DNA of 64,000 nt, taken from the NCBI RefSeq assembly GCF_041435355.1, contig NZ_CP108443.1:186001-250000 (forward strand), written 5' to 3'. Shown piece by piece: positions 1-8,396 of this stretch. The translations under genes and the position numbers were made by a program. The notes under the pieces were generated by a model. That model searched no databases, was not told the DNA's origin, and saw nothing but the letters and a program-made list of their open reading frames with translations. The stretch is from Streptomyces sp. NBC_01276. Lineage in GTDB: Bacteria; Actinomycetota; Actinomycetes; Streptomycetales; Streptomycetaceae. Position 1 is the stretch's first letter. Each line of letters opens with the position of its first letter.

Positions 1-271
1 GGCCCCGGCCGGCCCCCGGCGGCCGAGTCTCTACGAGCGGCACGGCGTCGACGGCATCGCGCTGCGCGCGGCCCTGCTGACCGACCAGGGGCGCACCAGG
101 CTGCTGGAATGGCTCGACGAGTACATGGACGAGCGTGCGGCCGAGGGGAACGTCGGCGGGCACGCGGACGGGCACGCCGGCGGGCAGGACGGGAACTTCG
201 CGAAGAACTCCGCGAAGATCCCCGCGAAGAACGCCGAAGGGAACCGGCGCTCGCCCGGCGATGCGTCCTGA
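1..271 (+). CDS. C-terminal end of a probable XRE-type regulator (partial)
   Basis: The reading frame is open from the left edge and stops at TGA 269-271, giving about 89 visible residues. The segment around residues 10-50 (LYERHGVDGIALRAALLT) resembles the helical tail of the XRE regulators that precede ImmA-like peptidase genes in Streptomyces. The last 35 residues are low-complexity, rich in Gly, Asn, Lys and Ala, with a repeated AKN/AKI pattern. The DNA-binding domain would lie outside the window, so the assignment rests on the weak tail similarity and on the neighbours at 494-3441. An unrelated helical protein is possible. Confidence 0.5.
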   Translation, partial: APAGPRRPSLYERHGVDGIALRAALLTDQGRTRLLEWLDEYMDERAAEGNVGGHADGHAGGQDGNFAKNSAKIPAKNAEGNRRSPGDAS

Positions 272-493
272 GGTGCGCCGTCCGCTTCGCGCCGGCGGGC
301 CCGGGGGCCGTGCCCTTCCCCGGTCGTGGCACGGAGGGTTCGTGGAGCGGCCGGCCGCTGCACCGGGGCCGTGCGGGCCGGCCGCGTGGAATCCGCCAGG
401 GCGCGAGCTCCCGCCCGTCGCGGAACAGGGTCGGGGCCCGGGCCGGAAGCAACGCCAGGAGCAGGAGCACGGGCAGGAGCAGGGGAGAGACAC

Positions 494-1087
494 GTGTTCA
501 AGCAGCGGGAGATACGACGGTCCGTCGGCGCCCTCACGGACGGGATCGGACACCTGAAGTCTCCGGCTCCGGCCGAGGCGGTCTGCCGCGCGCTCTGCGA
601 CGCCATGGGGCTGCGCCGGGGGCGCACGATCGAGTTCCGCACCACGCCCTTCCCTCCGGGTACCGCCAGCGGTCTCGCCCTGGACCTCGGGGAGCGGGAC
701 CTCGTCGTCGTGGAACAGAAGACCGCGGCCGAACACCAGATCGTCATCACCGGGCACGAGCTGCGCCACCTGGAGCTGGGCCACTGCCACCTGCACGTGA
801 CCGAGGGCTCCGCGGCCGCTCGCCTCCTGCGCCACGACGCCGACTTACAAGCGGTCGTCGAGTCGGCCCTGGCGGTCGCGGGACGACACAGTCCCGCCCT
901 CCTCAAGCAGGACAGGGCCGCCGCCCGGAAGCACGCGGGGGAGGAGCAGGCCGCCGAGCGCTACGGCCTCGAACTGGCACACGCCGTACGGCACCTGCTG
1001 GCCGCGCCCGACGCACCCGTACTCGACCGCGGTACGACTTCCGGCCGCATCGCGGCCGCGCTCGGCCACCACGGCATACGGGGCTGA
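494..1087 (+). CDS. ImmA/IrrE-like HExxH metallopeptidase ('toxin component' type)
   Basis: A 197-residue protein from GTG 494, chosen because AGGGGAG lies 5-8 bases upstream. Longer in-frame starts only add Arg/Gly/Ala-rich sequence typical of non-coding frames. Residues 88-92 read HELRH, with another His at 97 (HLELGHCH), a zinc-metallopeptidase site of the IrrE/ImmA kind. In known systems such peptidases cleave or inactivate a neighbouring XRE repressor. Streptomyces annotations often call this family the toxin component of a toxin-antitoxin system. It sits after the probable regulator ending at 271 and 3 bases before a MAB_1171c membrane gene, so signal-dependent control of the cluster is a reasonable inference. 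The substrate is unknown. Confidence 0.75.
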   Translation: MFKQREIRRSVGALTDGIGHLKSPAPAEAVCRALCDAMGLRRGRTIEFRTTPFPPGTASGLALDLGERDLVVVEQKTAAEHQIVITGHELRHLELGHCHLHVTEGSAAARLLRHDADLQAVVESALAVAGRHSPALLKQDRAAARKHAGEEQAAERYGLELAHAVRHLLAAPDAPVLDRGTTSGRIAAALGHHGIRG

Positions 1088-1090
1088 ACC

Positions 1091-2263
1091 ATGTCCGATC
1101 TCGCCTTCTTCATTCCGGCGGCGCTGGGGACCGTGGCCGTCCTCGTCCGGCTCCCCAGCCTGCGCAGGAACACCCGCGATCCCCTTCTCCGGGCCGTGGT
1201 GGTGTTCCTGCTGACGGCCACGGGGGTCTTCTACTTCGGGGCCACCTCGACGATCGTCAAAGTCAACGAGATCACGGGCGTGCCGAACTTCGCCGCGCCC
1301 CTCCTCTACTCGCTCCTGATGGCCTGCTGTGGATCGGGCATCATCCTGATCATCAACTGGCGAGGCGGCCCGCCCGCCTGCATCCGGCGGTCCACCCGCT
1401 GGTGCGCGGGAACCTACGCGGCCCTGGCCGTCGCGATGTACGCGCTCTTCGCCCTCGGTGAGGCCCCGGTCGAACGGCTGGAGGACCTGGACACCTACTA
1501 CGCCAACACGCCGTACATCCGCGAAATGATCGTGCTCTACCTGGTGGGCCACTCCGCCGCGGCGTTGATCATGGCGTCCCTGTGCCGGCGCTGGCTGAGC
1601 GATGTGTCCAGGGAGCTGCGGGTGGGTCTGGCCCTCTTGATCGCGGGCTACACCAGCACCCTGGGCTTCGACGTGTGCAAGTTCGCGGCCGTCGGCGCCC
1701 GATGGGCCGGAACGGACTGGGACGTCCTCAGCACCGAGGTGGCACGGCCGTTCGTCACGGTCTCCTTCTGCCTCATCCTCCTCGGTTTCGGCCTCCCCCT
1801 CGCCGTGCAGCGCTTCAAGGGACCCTGGCGGGACTGGACCCGGTACCGCCGGCTGGGCACCCTGTCACGCCTGCTGCACGGGCTGACGCCGACCACGGCG
1901 GTGGTCAGGATGCCGCTGCTCTCCACGGTGGGCGTACGCCGGCTGCACCGCGAATCGGGCATCCACGACGGACTGCTCACCCTCAACCCCTACTTCGACC
2001 TCACCCTGCGGGCCCGCGCACTCTCCGACGCGCTGGCCCATGGGGCCTCCGACGACGACGCCGCCGCGGGCGCGGACGCGGTCATGGTCGTCGCCGCCGT
2101 CGACGCGCTGCGCGCCGACCCCGAGCGCCACGTGATCGCGTCCTCCCGTGAACTTCAGACGGAACCCGGCGAAGAGCGCGATCTGGTACGGATCTCGCAC
2201 GCGCTGGCCCGGATCCTCTCCGGGGGTCCGGGCGGGCCGGCGCCGGAGAGGGAGCACGCATGA
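1091..2263 (+). CDS. MAB_1171c-type seven-helix membrane protein (copy 1)
   Basis: A 390-residue protein with about seven hydrophobic segments in its first 240 residues, starting near residues 4, 38, 75, 103, 143, 178 and 215. A soluble C-terminal domain of about 150 residues follows, of the type I recall as DUF6545. NCBI names this family a putative transporter, but I see no transport signature and the function is unproven. The gene starts 3 bases after the metallopeptidase stop. Its TGA overlaps the ATG of the next gene (ATGA), so the two are translationally coupled. The protein is clearly paralogous to the next one, sharing features such as a DLDTYYANTPYIREM-like stretch. The C-terminal domain may face the cytoplasm as a sensor or partner-binding region. 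Confidence 0.75.
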   Translation: MSDLAFFIPAALGTVAVLVRLPSLRRNTRDPLLRAVVVFLLTATGVFYFGATSTIVKVNEITGVPNFAAPLLYSLLMACCGSGIILIINWRGGPPACIRRSTRWCAGTYAALAVAMYALFALGEAPVERLEDLDTYYANTPYIREMIVLYLVGHSAAALIMASLCRRWLSDVSRELRVGLALLIAGYTSTLGFDVCKFAAVGARWAGTDWDVLSTEVARPFVTVSFCLILLGFGLPLAVQRFKGPWRDWTRYRRLGTLSRLLHGLTPTTAVVRMPLLSTVGVRRLHRESGIHDGLLTLNPYFDLTLRARALSDALAHGASDDDAAAGADAVMVVAAVDALRADPERHVIASSRELQTEPGEERDLVRISHALARILSGGPGGPAPEREHA

Positions 2264-3441
2264 CCACCGTGTACTTCTACCTTCTCGTCGGCGTCCTCTC
2301 GGTCGCCTTCGCCCTGAGGGCGCCCGCACTCGTCAGACACTGGCGCGATCCCCTCGTCCGTTCCGTGGCCCTGCTCCTGCCGCTGGGCGCCGCCGTGTTC
2401 TTCTTCGCGGCGCCGCCGACGATCTCCCAGGTGAACGCGCTCACGGGCATCCCCAACTTCTCGGTCCCGCTGGTCTACGGCACGGTCACCGCCGCCAGCG
2501 CCGCGCTCATCAACCTCACCATCACCTGGCGCGGAGGCCCGCGGGACCGGCGCCGGGCCGCCACCCGCTGGTGCGTCGGCGTCTACGGAACGTTGATCGC
2601 GACGCAGTTCACCCTGTTCGCCCTCGGGGACGCGTCCGAGGAACGTCTCCGGGACTTCGACACCTACTACGCCACCACCCCGTACGTCCGGGAGATGGTC
2701 GTCCTGTGCGTACTGGCCTACGGGCTCGCGAACCTGGTCCTGGCCCGCCTGTGCTGGCGCTGGTCCCGCGAGGTCCCGGGGCTGCTGCGGACCGGGCTGC
2801 TCCTCATCATGACCGGCTCGGTCCTGAGCCTGGTGTACGTCGCGTGCAAGCTCACGGCCATCGGGGCACGATGGGCCGGCCACGACTGGGACGGCGTCAG
2901 CACCACCGTCGCCCCTACGGTCTCCTCACTCGCCTCGCTCCTCCAGTGCGTCGGCCTCGCCCTGCCCTCCGCGAGCCAGTGCGTGATGAGCCTGTGGCGC
3001 CGGTGGTCCCAGTACCGGCGTCTGCGTCCGTTGTGGCTGACCATGCGCGCGGTGACCCCGTACGAACTGGTGCGCATTCCCTGGGGCTCCTCGCTCGGCA
3101 AGCGCCAGTTGCGCCGGACCTGCGACATCCGCGACGGCCTCCGGCTGATCGCGTCCCGCCTCGACCGCCGGGCGGAGGACGAGGGACACGCGGACGCGTT
3201 CCCCGGCGGGCTGAAACCGGATGCGGCACGCCACGTCGCCATGGTGGCAGAGGCGTTCGACACCCTGCGCGGCACCGGGGCCGACCCGGGGGAATGCAGC
3301 CTGGAGAGCATGCTCTCCGGTGACGACGAACAACTCGTGCGGCTCTCGGACGCCCTGCGCGACCTGGCCGTTCCCGACCGGACCGGCAGCCGGGAATTCG
3401 GGCGGCCGTCGCTCTTCGAGCGAACCTCCGACCGCGTCTGA
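2260..3441 (+). CDS. MAB_1171c-type seven-helix membrane protein (copy 2)
   Basis: A 393-residue paralogue of the preceding protein with the same plan: seven membrane segments to about residue 240, then a soluble domain of about 150 residues. Shared landmarks are the FDTYYATTPYVREM loop, the CKLTAIGARWAGHDWD segment before the last helix and an IRDGL motif after it. The start overlaps the upstream stop by four bases. The two copies have diverged strongly, so the duplication is not recent, and both appear intact. Two different subunits of one membrane complex would fit. The function is unknown. Confidence 0.75.
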   Translation: MTTVYFYLLVGVLSVAFALRAPALVRHWRDPLVRSVALLLPLGAAVFFFAAPPTISQVNALTGIPNFSVPLVYGTVTAASAALINLTITWRGGPRDRRRAATRWCVGVYGTLIATQFTLFALGDASEERLRDFDTYYATTPYVREMVVLCVLAYGLANLVLARLCWRWSREVPGLLRTGLLLIMTGSVLSLVYVACKLTAIGARWAGHDWDGVSTTVAPTVSSLASLLQCVGLALPSASQCVMSLWRRWSQYRRLRPLWLTMRAVTPYELVRIPWGSSLGKRQLRRTCDIRDGLRLIASRLDRRAEDEGHADAFPGGLKPDAARHVAMVAEAFDTLRGTGADPGECSLESMLSGDDEQLVRLSDALRDLAVPDRTGSREFGRPSLFERTSDRV

Positions 3442-3461
3442 CCACTCGCCGGCGCGTCCGG

Positions 3462-3497
3462 CACACGGAGCACACGGAGCACACGGAGCACACGGAA
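3462..3497. repeat. Four tandem 9-bp units (CACACGGAG)
   Basis: Units start at 3462, 3471, 3480 and 3489, the last ending in A instead of G. They lie just after the second MAB_1171c gene and before the first oxidoreductase. No coding role is evident. The 9-base period would keep a reading frame, but no gene spans the repeat. Confidence 0.8.
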
Positions 3498-3580
3498 TCC
3501 GTCCGGTTCGGGGCCGGGTGGCCCCGCTCCCCTGACCAAGACGGCACCCGCCCCTCGGCGGCCCGCGAGAGAGCAGTCAC

Positions 3581-5014
3581 ATGACCCACCCCAGCAACAC
3601 CCCCACGGCGGCGATACGGCGCCGGGCCGTCGTCATCGGTGGCGGCCTGGCCGGCACCCTGGCGGCTGCCGCGCTGCGCGAGGCGGTGGACGAGGTCCTC
3701 ATCGTCGAGAACGACGAACTGCCGGCCGTCCCGGCCCCCCGCAAGGGACTTCCCCAGGCGAGCCACGCGCACATGTTCTGGAGCAGCGGGGTGCACGCCG
3801 CCGAAGCCCTCCTGCCGGGAGTCACCGACCGGTGGATGGCCGCCGGCGCGAACCGCATCCCGATCCCCACCGGCATGGTCGGATTCACCGCCGAGGGCTG
3901 GCTCCGCCGCTGGAGCGCCGAAACGGCCTTCCTGATCGCCTGCAGCCGTGACGTGCTGGACCACGTGGTACGCGAGCTCGTGCTGGCCGATCCGAGGGTG
4001 ACCGTCCTCCAGCGCACCCGCGTCGAGGGCCTGACCGGCACCGCCGCCCGAATCACCGGCGTGCGCACCCGGGGGGCGGACGGCCGGGAAGCGGCCCTGG
4101 AAGCCGACTTCGTCGTCGACGCGAGCGGGCGCGGCTCGCGGGCCCCCCGGCACCTGGCGGAGCTGGGGGTCAGGCCCGCCCCCGAGCGCTCCCTCGACCT
4201 CGGCCTGACGTACGCCAGCCGGGTCTTCCGGGCACCCGAAGGAACGGCCGGCTTCCCCATGGTCGTCGTACAGTCCGACCCCCGCACGGCACGCCCCGGG
4301 CAGAGCGCCAGCATCCTGCCCATCGAGGACGGCCGGTGGATCGTCACCGCGGCCGGAACGCGGGGAGGCGAGCCCACAGCGGTCAACGAGGACTTCGAAC
4401 CGTTCGCCCGCGGACTGCGCCACCCCGTCATCGGCGAGATCATCTCCGGCCTGGATCCGCTGACCGACGTCACGGTCAACCGCAGCACGCGCAACACCCG
4501 TCGCTACTTCGAGAACGTCAGGGACTGGCCGGAACGGTTCGTCGTGCTCGGCGACGCCCTGGCGGCGTTCAACCCCATCTACGGGCACGCCATGTCCGTG
4601 GCGGCCCAGGCCGCGCTCGCGCTCCGCGATCTCGCGTCGGCCCACGGGGTCGACGCGCCCCGGCTCTCACGACGGGTCCAGAAGGCCATGGCCAGACCGG
4701 TCGCGGCAGCCTGGGACCTGGCACTCGGGCACGACGTGTTCTATCCGGGAGCCCAGGGGAGCGGCCAGAGCACCCCGACGCGCAAGGACAAGGTCCTGTC
4801 CGGCTACACCTACCGCCTGCTCAACACCTGCTGCGGCAGCTTCACCATGACCAAGGACTTCTTCGACGTCACCTCCCTCCAGGCCCCCCTGACCACTCTG
4901 GTCAAGCCGCGCGTCCTCCTCGGCGCCCTGCGCGGCCCGCTGCGCCCGCCCCTGAGCGCGCCGCCCCTGACGGACCGGGAGCTGACACTCGTACGGACCG
5001 CCGGCCCGAACTGA
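3581..5014 (+). CDS. FAD-dependent oxidoreductase (aromatic hydroxylase-like), copy 1
   Basis: A 477-residue flavoprotein. The N-terminal dinucleotide-binding motif VVIGGGLAGTLAA is at residues 16-28. KGLPQASHAHMFWSSG follows near residue 55, DASGRGSRAP near residue 180, and the second FAD contact GDALAAFNPIYGHAMS near residue 322. These mark the PHBH/geranylgeranyl-reductase-like fold seen in many actinobacterial FAD monooxygenases and reductases. No membrane anchor or signal peptide is seen. The substrate cannot be named. The gene lies 139 bases downstream of the MAB_1171c pair on the same strand and is followed by a paralogue, suggesting a joint pathway. An alternative reading is a halogenase-like enzyme, but no halogenase WxWxIP motif was seen. 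Confidence 0.8.
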   Translation: MTHPSNTPTAAIRRRAVVIGGGLAGTLAAAALREAVDEVLIVENDELPAVPAPRKGLPQASHAHMFWSSGVHAAEALLPGVTDRWMAAGANRIPIPTGMVGFTAEGWLRRWSAETAFLIACSRDVLDHVVRELVLADPRVTVLQRTRVEGLTGTAARITGVRTRGADGREAALEADFVVDASGRGSRAPRHLAELGVRPAPERSLDLGLTYASRVFRAPEGTAGFPMVVVQSDPRTARPGQSASILPIEDGRWIVTAAGTRGGEPTAVNEDFEPFARGLRHPVIGEIISGLDPLTDVTVNRSTRNTRRYFENVRDWPERFVVLGDALAAFNPIYGHAMSVAAQAALALRDLASAHGVDAPRLSRRVQKAMARPVAAAWDLALGHDVFYPGAQGSGQSTPTRKDKVLSGYTYRLLNTCCGSFTMTKDFFDVTSLQAPLTTLVKPRVLLGALRGPLRPPLSAPPLTDRELTLVRTAGPN

Positions 5015-5073
5015 GATGGAGGCGAGGGCAATCCCGCGCGCCAGGAAGACCACCGCAGAAAGCGTGACCCCCC

Positions 5074-6465
5074 ATGCCTGAGATATCCAGCCCCGTCCGG
5101 CCCACCGCCGTCGTCATCGGCGCGAGCGCCGCCGGCCTCTTCGCCGCGTCCGTGCTCAGCGAGTTCGCCGACGTCACGGTCATCGAGCGGGACGAGCTGC
5201 CCGAAGGACCCGAGGGCCGCAAGGGCGTGCCGCAGGCCCGCCACGCGCACCTCCTGTGGAGCGGCGGTGTCCGGGCCTTCGAAGAGCTCCTGCCCGGCCT
5301 GACCGTCGACATCGTCGCCCGCGGGGGCCGACTGGTCCACATCATGGGCGACATGGTCTCCCGGGCGCCGAACGAGGTCTGGTTCCGCCGGTTCAGGTCC
5401 ACCCACCACCGCAACCTCGTCTCCTCGCGCAACCTCCTGGACCACGCCCTGCGCGAGCGGGTGCTCGGGGATCCGCGCATCAGCCTGCTCGACAAGGCCG
5501 TCGCCGAGGGCCTGGAGGGTGATGCCGTCCGCGTCACCGGCGTCCGGATCCGGTCCGGTACCGGCGTACGGCCCCTGTCCGCGGACCTGGTCGTCGATGC
5601 CTCCGGCCGCGGCTCCCGCGCCCCGTCGTGGCTCGTGGACCTCGGTCTGCCCCCCGTCACCGAACGGGAGGTCGACGCGGGCGTCGCCTACGCCACCCGC
5701 GTGTACCGGGCTCCCGCGGCGACGGTGGGCGGTTTCCCCCTGGTCAACGTGCAGGCCAACCCGGCCAGAACACCAGGCCGGGGAGGCATCATCCTCCCCG
5801 TGGAGGACGGCCGGTGGATCGTCACCCTGTCCGGCACCCGTGGCGGCGAGCCCACGCAGGACCCGGACGCCTTCGTCGACTTCGCCCTCGGCCTGGGCGA
5901 CCCCGTCATCGGCAGACTCATCGAGGAAGCCGAACCCCTGGGCGGGATCGCCACCACCCGCAGCACCGCCAATCAGCGCCGCTACTACGAGAAGATGCGT
6001 GCCTGGCCGGACGGCTTCACCGTGCTCGGCGACGCCATCGCCGGATACAACCCCGTGTACGGGCACGGCCTCACCGTCGCCGCCCAGTGTGCCGTCGCCC
6101 TCAGGGGAGTCCTGCGTTCCGCCGGCCTCACCGCCCCCGGCACGGCCCGCCGCGTACAGCAGTCCGCGGCCCGGCCCGTCGCCGGAGCGTGGGACCTCGC
6201 CGTGGGGCAGGACGCGTTCTACCCCGGCGCCAGTGACACGCCGCCCAAGGCCGTCGAGAAGCTCCTCGCCCGTTACGTCGACCGAGCCGTCGAAACGGGC
6301 GCCCGCAGCCCGCGTGCCCTCGGCGCCCTCCTGGACGTGATGAGCCTGGAGAAGCCCGCGACCCGCCTGTTCTCCCCGGACATGCTCGTCCCCATGCTCT
6401 TCGGCCGGAAGCTGCCCCCTCTGCAGGGCCCTCCGCTGAGTGACGCCGAGAAGGAGAGCGTCTGA
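5074..6465 (+). CDS. FAD-dependent oxidoreductase (aromatic hydroxylase-like), copy 2
   Basis: A 463-residue paralogue of the preceding flavoprotein with the same ordered motifs: VVIGASAAGLFAA at residues 11-23, GVPQARHAHLLWSGG near residue 52, DASGRGSRAP near residue 174 and GDAIAGYNPVYGHGLT near residue 317. The first glycine motif is GASAAG rather than GGGLAG, which remains compatible with FAD binding. It starts 59 bases after copy 1. Both carry the FAD-contacting GD segment, so neither looks inactivated. They may act in sequence or as a heteromer on one substrate. The product is unknown. Confidence 0.8.
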   Translation: MPEISSPVRPTAVVIGASAAGLFAASVLSEFADVTVIERDELPEGPEGRKGVPQARHAHLLWSGGVRAFEELLPGLTVDIVARGGRLVHIMGDMVSRAPNEVWFRRFRSTHHRNLVSSRNLLDHALRERVLGDPRISLLDKAVAEGLEGDAVRVTGVRIRSGTGVRPLSADLVVDASGRGSRAPSWLVDLGLPPVTEREVDAGVAYATRVYRAPAATVGGFPLVNVQANPARTPGRGGIILPVEDGRWIVTLSGTRGGEPTQDPDAFVDFALGLGDPVIGRLIEEAEPLGGIATTRSTANQRRYYEKMRAWPDGFTVLGDAIAGYNPVYGHGLTVAAQCAVALRGVLRSAGLTAPGTARRVQQSAARPVAGAWDLAVGQDAFYPGASDTPPKAVEKLLARYVDRAVETGARSPRALGALLDVMSLEKPATRLFSPDMLVPMLFGRKLPPLQGPPLSDAEKESV

Positions 6466-6516
6466 ACCGTTCCCGTGCTCGCCATGACGCCCGCCCTCCG
6501 TCCCAGACCTTGTCTC

Positions 6517-6537
6517 ATCTATCGAAAATCGATAGAT
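6517..6537. promoter_or_regulatory. Perfect 9-bp inverted repeat, probable operator of the DUF2975/HTH operon
   Basis: Arms ATCTATCGA (6517-6525) and TCGATAGAT (6529-6537) flank a 3-base AAA spacer, 30 bases before the start at 6568. The site is AT-rich compared with its surroundings. The downstream operon encodes a Cro/C1-type HTH protein, so autoregulation through this site is the natural inference. Confidence 0.65.
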
Positions 6538-6567
6538 TCAGATCGTAAGTCGATGGAAGGGTGGGTC

Positions 6568-7053
6568 ATGGGAAAGCTGGCAGTGGGTGCGTTGCGCGCC
6601 GTGCTCGCGGTGGTGCTCGTCGGCACCGTGCTCGTGCAGGCGATGATGGTGTGGGCGTTGGCGACCGATCCCGAGGACGGGTCGCTCCCGCTGACCCCGC
6701 TTCGGGTGATCACGATCCTGGGCATGCTGTCGGCCCAGGTCGCCCTGGTCTGCGTATGGCGGCTGGTGGCGATGGTGCGACGCGGAACCGTGTTCTCCCA
6801 CGCCGCCTTCCGGTACGTGGACGGAGTGATCGGCGCGATCGTGGCGGCCGCCCTCGTGTGGTTCGCGGTCACGATCATCAATGCGCCGGGTCAGCGGGAG
6901 GACCCGGGTGTCACCGTCATCATGGGCGGGGTCGGCGTGGCCATCCTGGGCGTCGCACTCATCGTGCTCGTGCTGCGGATGCTGCTCACCCAGGCCGTCG
7001 CGCGCGACGTGGAAGCCGCGCGGATGCAGGCCGAGCTGGACGAGGTGATCTGA
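6568..7053 (+). CDS. DUF2975-type membrane protein
   Basis: A 161-residue protein with four hydrophobic segments (about residues 7-28, 45-66, 82-105 and 116-138) and an amphipathic C-terminal helix. This is the plan of DUF2975 proteins. The start at 6568 is preferred because GGAAGG ends 7 bases upstream. Its TGA overlaps the ATG of the HTH gene (TGATG). In firmicutes and actinobacteria DUF2975 proteins are usually paired with a small Cro/C1-family HTH protein, and I infer that the membrane protein senses something that modulates the partner. The ligand is unknown. Confidence 0.7.
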   Translation: MGKLAVGALRAVLAVVLVGTVLVQAMMVWALATDPEDGSLPLTPLRVITILGMLSAQVALVCVWRLVAMVRRGTVFSHAAFRYVDGVIGAIVAAALVWFAVTIINAPGQREDPGVTVIMGGVGVAILGVALIVLVLRMLLTQAVARDVEAARMQAELDEVI

Positions 7054-7346
7054 TGGCGATCGCCGTCGACATCGACGTGATGCTGGCCAGGCGGAAGATG
7101 TCGGTGGGGGAGCTCGCGGACCGCGTGGGCATCACGCCCGCCAACCTGGCGGTACTCAAGAACGGCCGCGCCAAGGCGGTGCGCTTCGCGACGCTCGCCG
7201 CGCTCTGCGAGGTCCTGGAATGCCAGCCGGGCGACCTGCTGCGCTGGGAAGCCGAGGAAGCCGAGGAAGCCGAGGAAGCCGAGGAAGCCGGGGAAGCCGG
7301 GGACGCCAGGGGCGCCGAGGAAGCCGGGGGCGCCACGGACGAATGA
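7053..7346 (+). CDS. Cro/C1-type HTH regulator with acidic repeat tail
   Basis: A 97-residue protein. Residues 1-65 form a compact HTH of the YozG/HTH_26 kind, with MSVGELADRVGITPANLAVL and GRAKAVRFATLAALCEVL as core segments. The remaining 30 residues are almost purely Glu, Ala and Gly, encoded by six tandem 9-bp units. The start overlaps the stop of the DUF2975 gene. It probably represses its own operon through the palindrome at 6517-6537. The acidic tail is atypical for this family, and its length can be expected to vary between strains by slippage. Confidence 0.8.
   Translation: MAIAVDIDVMLARRKMSVGELADRVGITPANLAVLKNGRAKAVRFATLAALCEVLECQPGDLLRWEAEEAEEAEEAEEAGEAGDARGAEEAGGATDE
7251..7304 (+). 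repeat. Six in-frame 9-bp tandem units (GCCGAGGAA/GCCGGGGAA)
   Basis: Four identical GCCGAGGAA units (7251-7286) are followed by GCCGGGGAA and GCCGGGGAC (7287-7304), encoding AEE and AGE/AGD triplets at the C terminus of the HTH protein. The unit is a multiple of three, so copy-number changes would keep the frame. Confidence 0.9.
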
Positions 7347-7403
7347 CGTGCCCCGGGGGCGGAGTTCCGCGCCCGATGCGCCATCGGCGGTAGGGTGCCG
7401 CCC

Positions 7404-8315
7404 GTGTCCGAGCAGCAGCAGCGCGACCTCGTCGGCTACGGCGCCGAGCCGCCGCACGCCGCCTGGCCCGGTGGCGCACGCGTCGCCGTCAGCCTCGTCC
7501 TCAACTACGAGGAGGGCGGTGAACAGAACGTCCTGGAAGGCGATCCCGCCTCGGAGGGCTTCCTTCACGAACTCGTCGGCGCGCCGCCCGTCGTCGGCGG
7601 GCGTGACCTGAACGTCGAGTCCCTGTTCGCCTACGGTGCGCGCGCCGGATTCTGGCGCGTGGCCCGCACCCTCGCGGCGCACGGCGCGCCGGTCACCGTG
7701 TACGCCGTGGCGCAGGCGCTCGAACGCAACCCGGACGCGGCACGGGCGATGGGCGCCGCCGGCTGGGAGGTCGCGGGCCACGGCCGGCGCTGGATCGACT
7801 ACCGCCACGTGCCCGAGGACGTCGAGCGCACGGACATCGCGCACTCCGTGGCGACGATCGAGCGGCTCGTCGGCCGTCGGCCTGTCGGCTGGTACACCGG
7901 CCGCACCAGCCCCCACACGCGGCGCCTCGTCGCCGAGGAGGGCGGCTTCCTCTACGACTCCGACGACTACTCCGACGACCTGCCGTTCTACGCCGAAGCG
8001 GCCGGACGCCCGCACCTGGTGGTGCCGTACACCCTCGACGCGAACGACTTCAAGTTCCTCATCGTCCACGGCTTCACCACCGCCGACGACATGCTCGCCT
8101 ACCTCGTCGACACCTTCGACGCGCTCCACGCCGAGGGCGCCGACCGGCCGCGCATGATGAGCGTCGGCCTGCACTGCCGCATCATCGGCCGGCCGGGCCG
8201 CATCCGCGCCCTCGACGGCTTCCTGGAACACGTCGCGCGGCGGGGCGGCGCGTGGGTGGCCACGCGCGAACAGATCGCCCGCCACTGGCTCGCCACGCAC
8301 CCGCCCCAGCCCTGA
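7404..8315 (+). CDS. PuuE-like polysaccharide deacetylase family protein (putative allantoinase)
   Basis: A 303-residue NodB-fold protein. VSLVLNYEEGGEQNVLEGD near residue 28, ESLFAYGARAGFWR near residue 70, GWYTGRTSPHTRRLVAEEGG near residue 155, and HCRIIGRPGRIRALDGF near residue 255 match what I remember of PuuE, the cofactor-independent allantoinase of Pseudomonas ureide catabolism. The GTG at 7404 is preferred over the GTG at 7395 because GGTAGGG then sits at ribosome-binding distance. No uricase, HIU hydrolase or other purine gene is next to it, so a role in urate breakdown is inferred from family only. Confidence 0.7.
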   Translation: MSEQQQRDLVGYGAEPPHAAWPGGARVAVSLVLNYEEGGEQNVLEGDPASEGFLHELVGAPPVVGGRDLNVESLFAYGARAGFWRVARTLAAHGAPVTVYAVAQALERNPDAARAMGAAGWEVAGHGRRWIDYRHVPEDVERTDIAHSVATIERLVGRRPVGWYTGRTSPHTRRLVAEEGGFLYDSDDYSDDLPFYAEAAGRPHLVVPYTLDANDFKFLIVHGFTTADDMLAYLVDTFDALHAEGADRPRMMSVGLHCRIIGRPGRIRALDGFLEHVARRGGAWVATREQIARHWLATHPPQP

Positions 8316-8396
8316 ACCGACGCGGCCACCCCTCCCGGAGGCGCCGGTCCGGGGGGAGCGCGGGCTGGTGTGACGCCCCCGGGGGAGATAAAGTGC

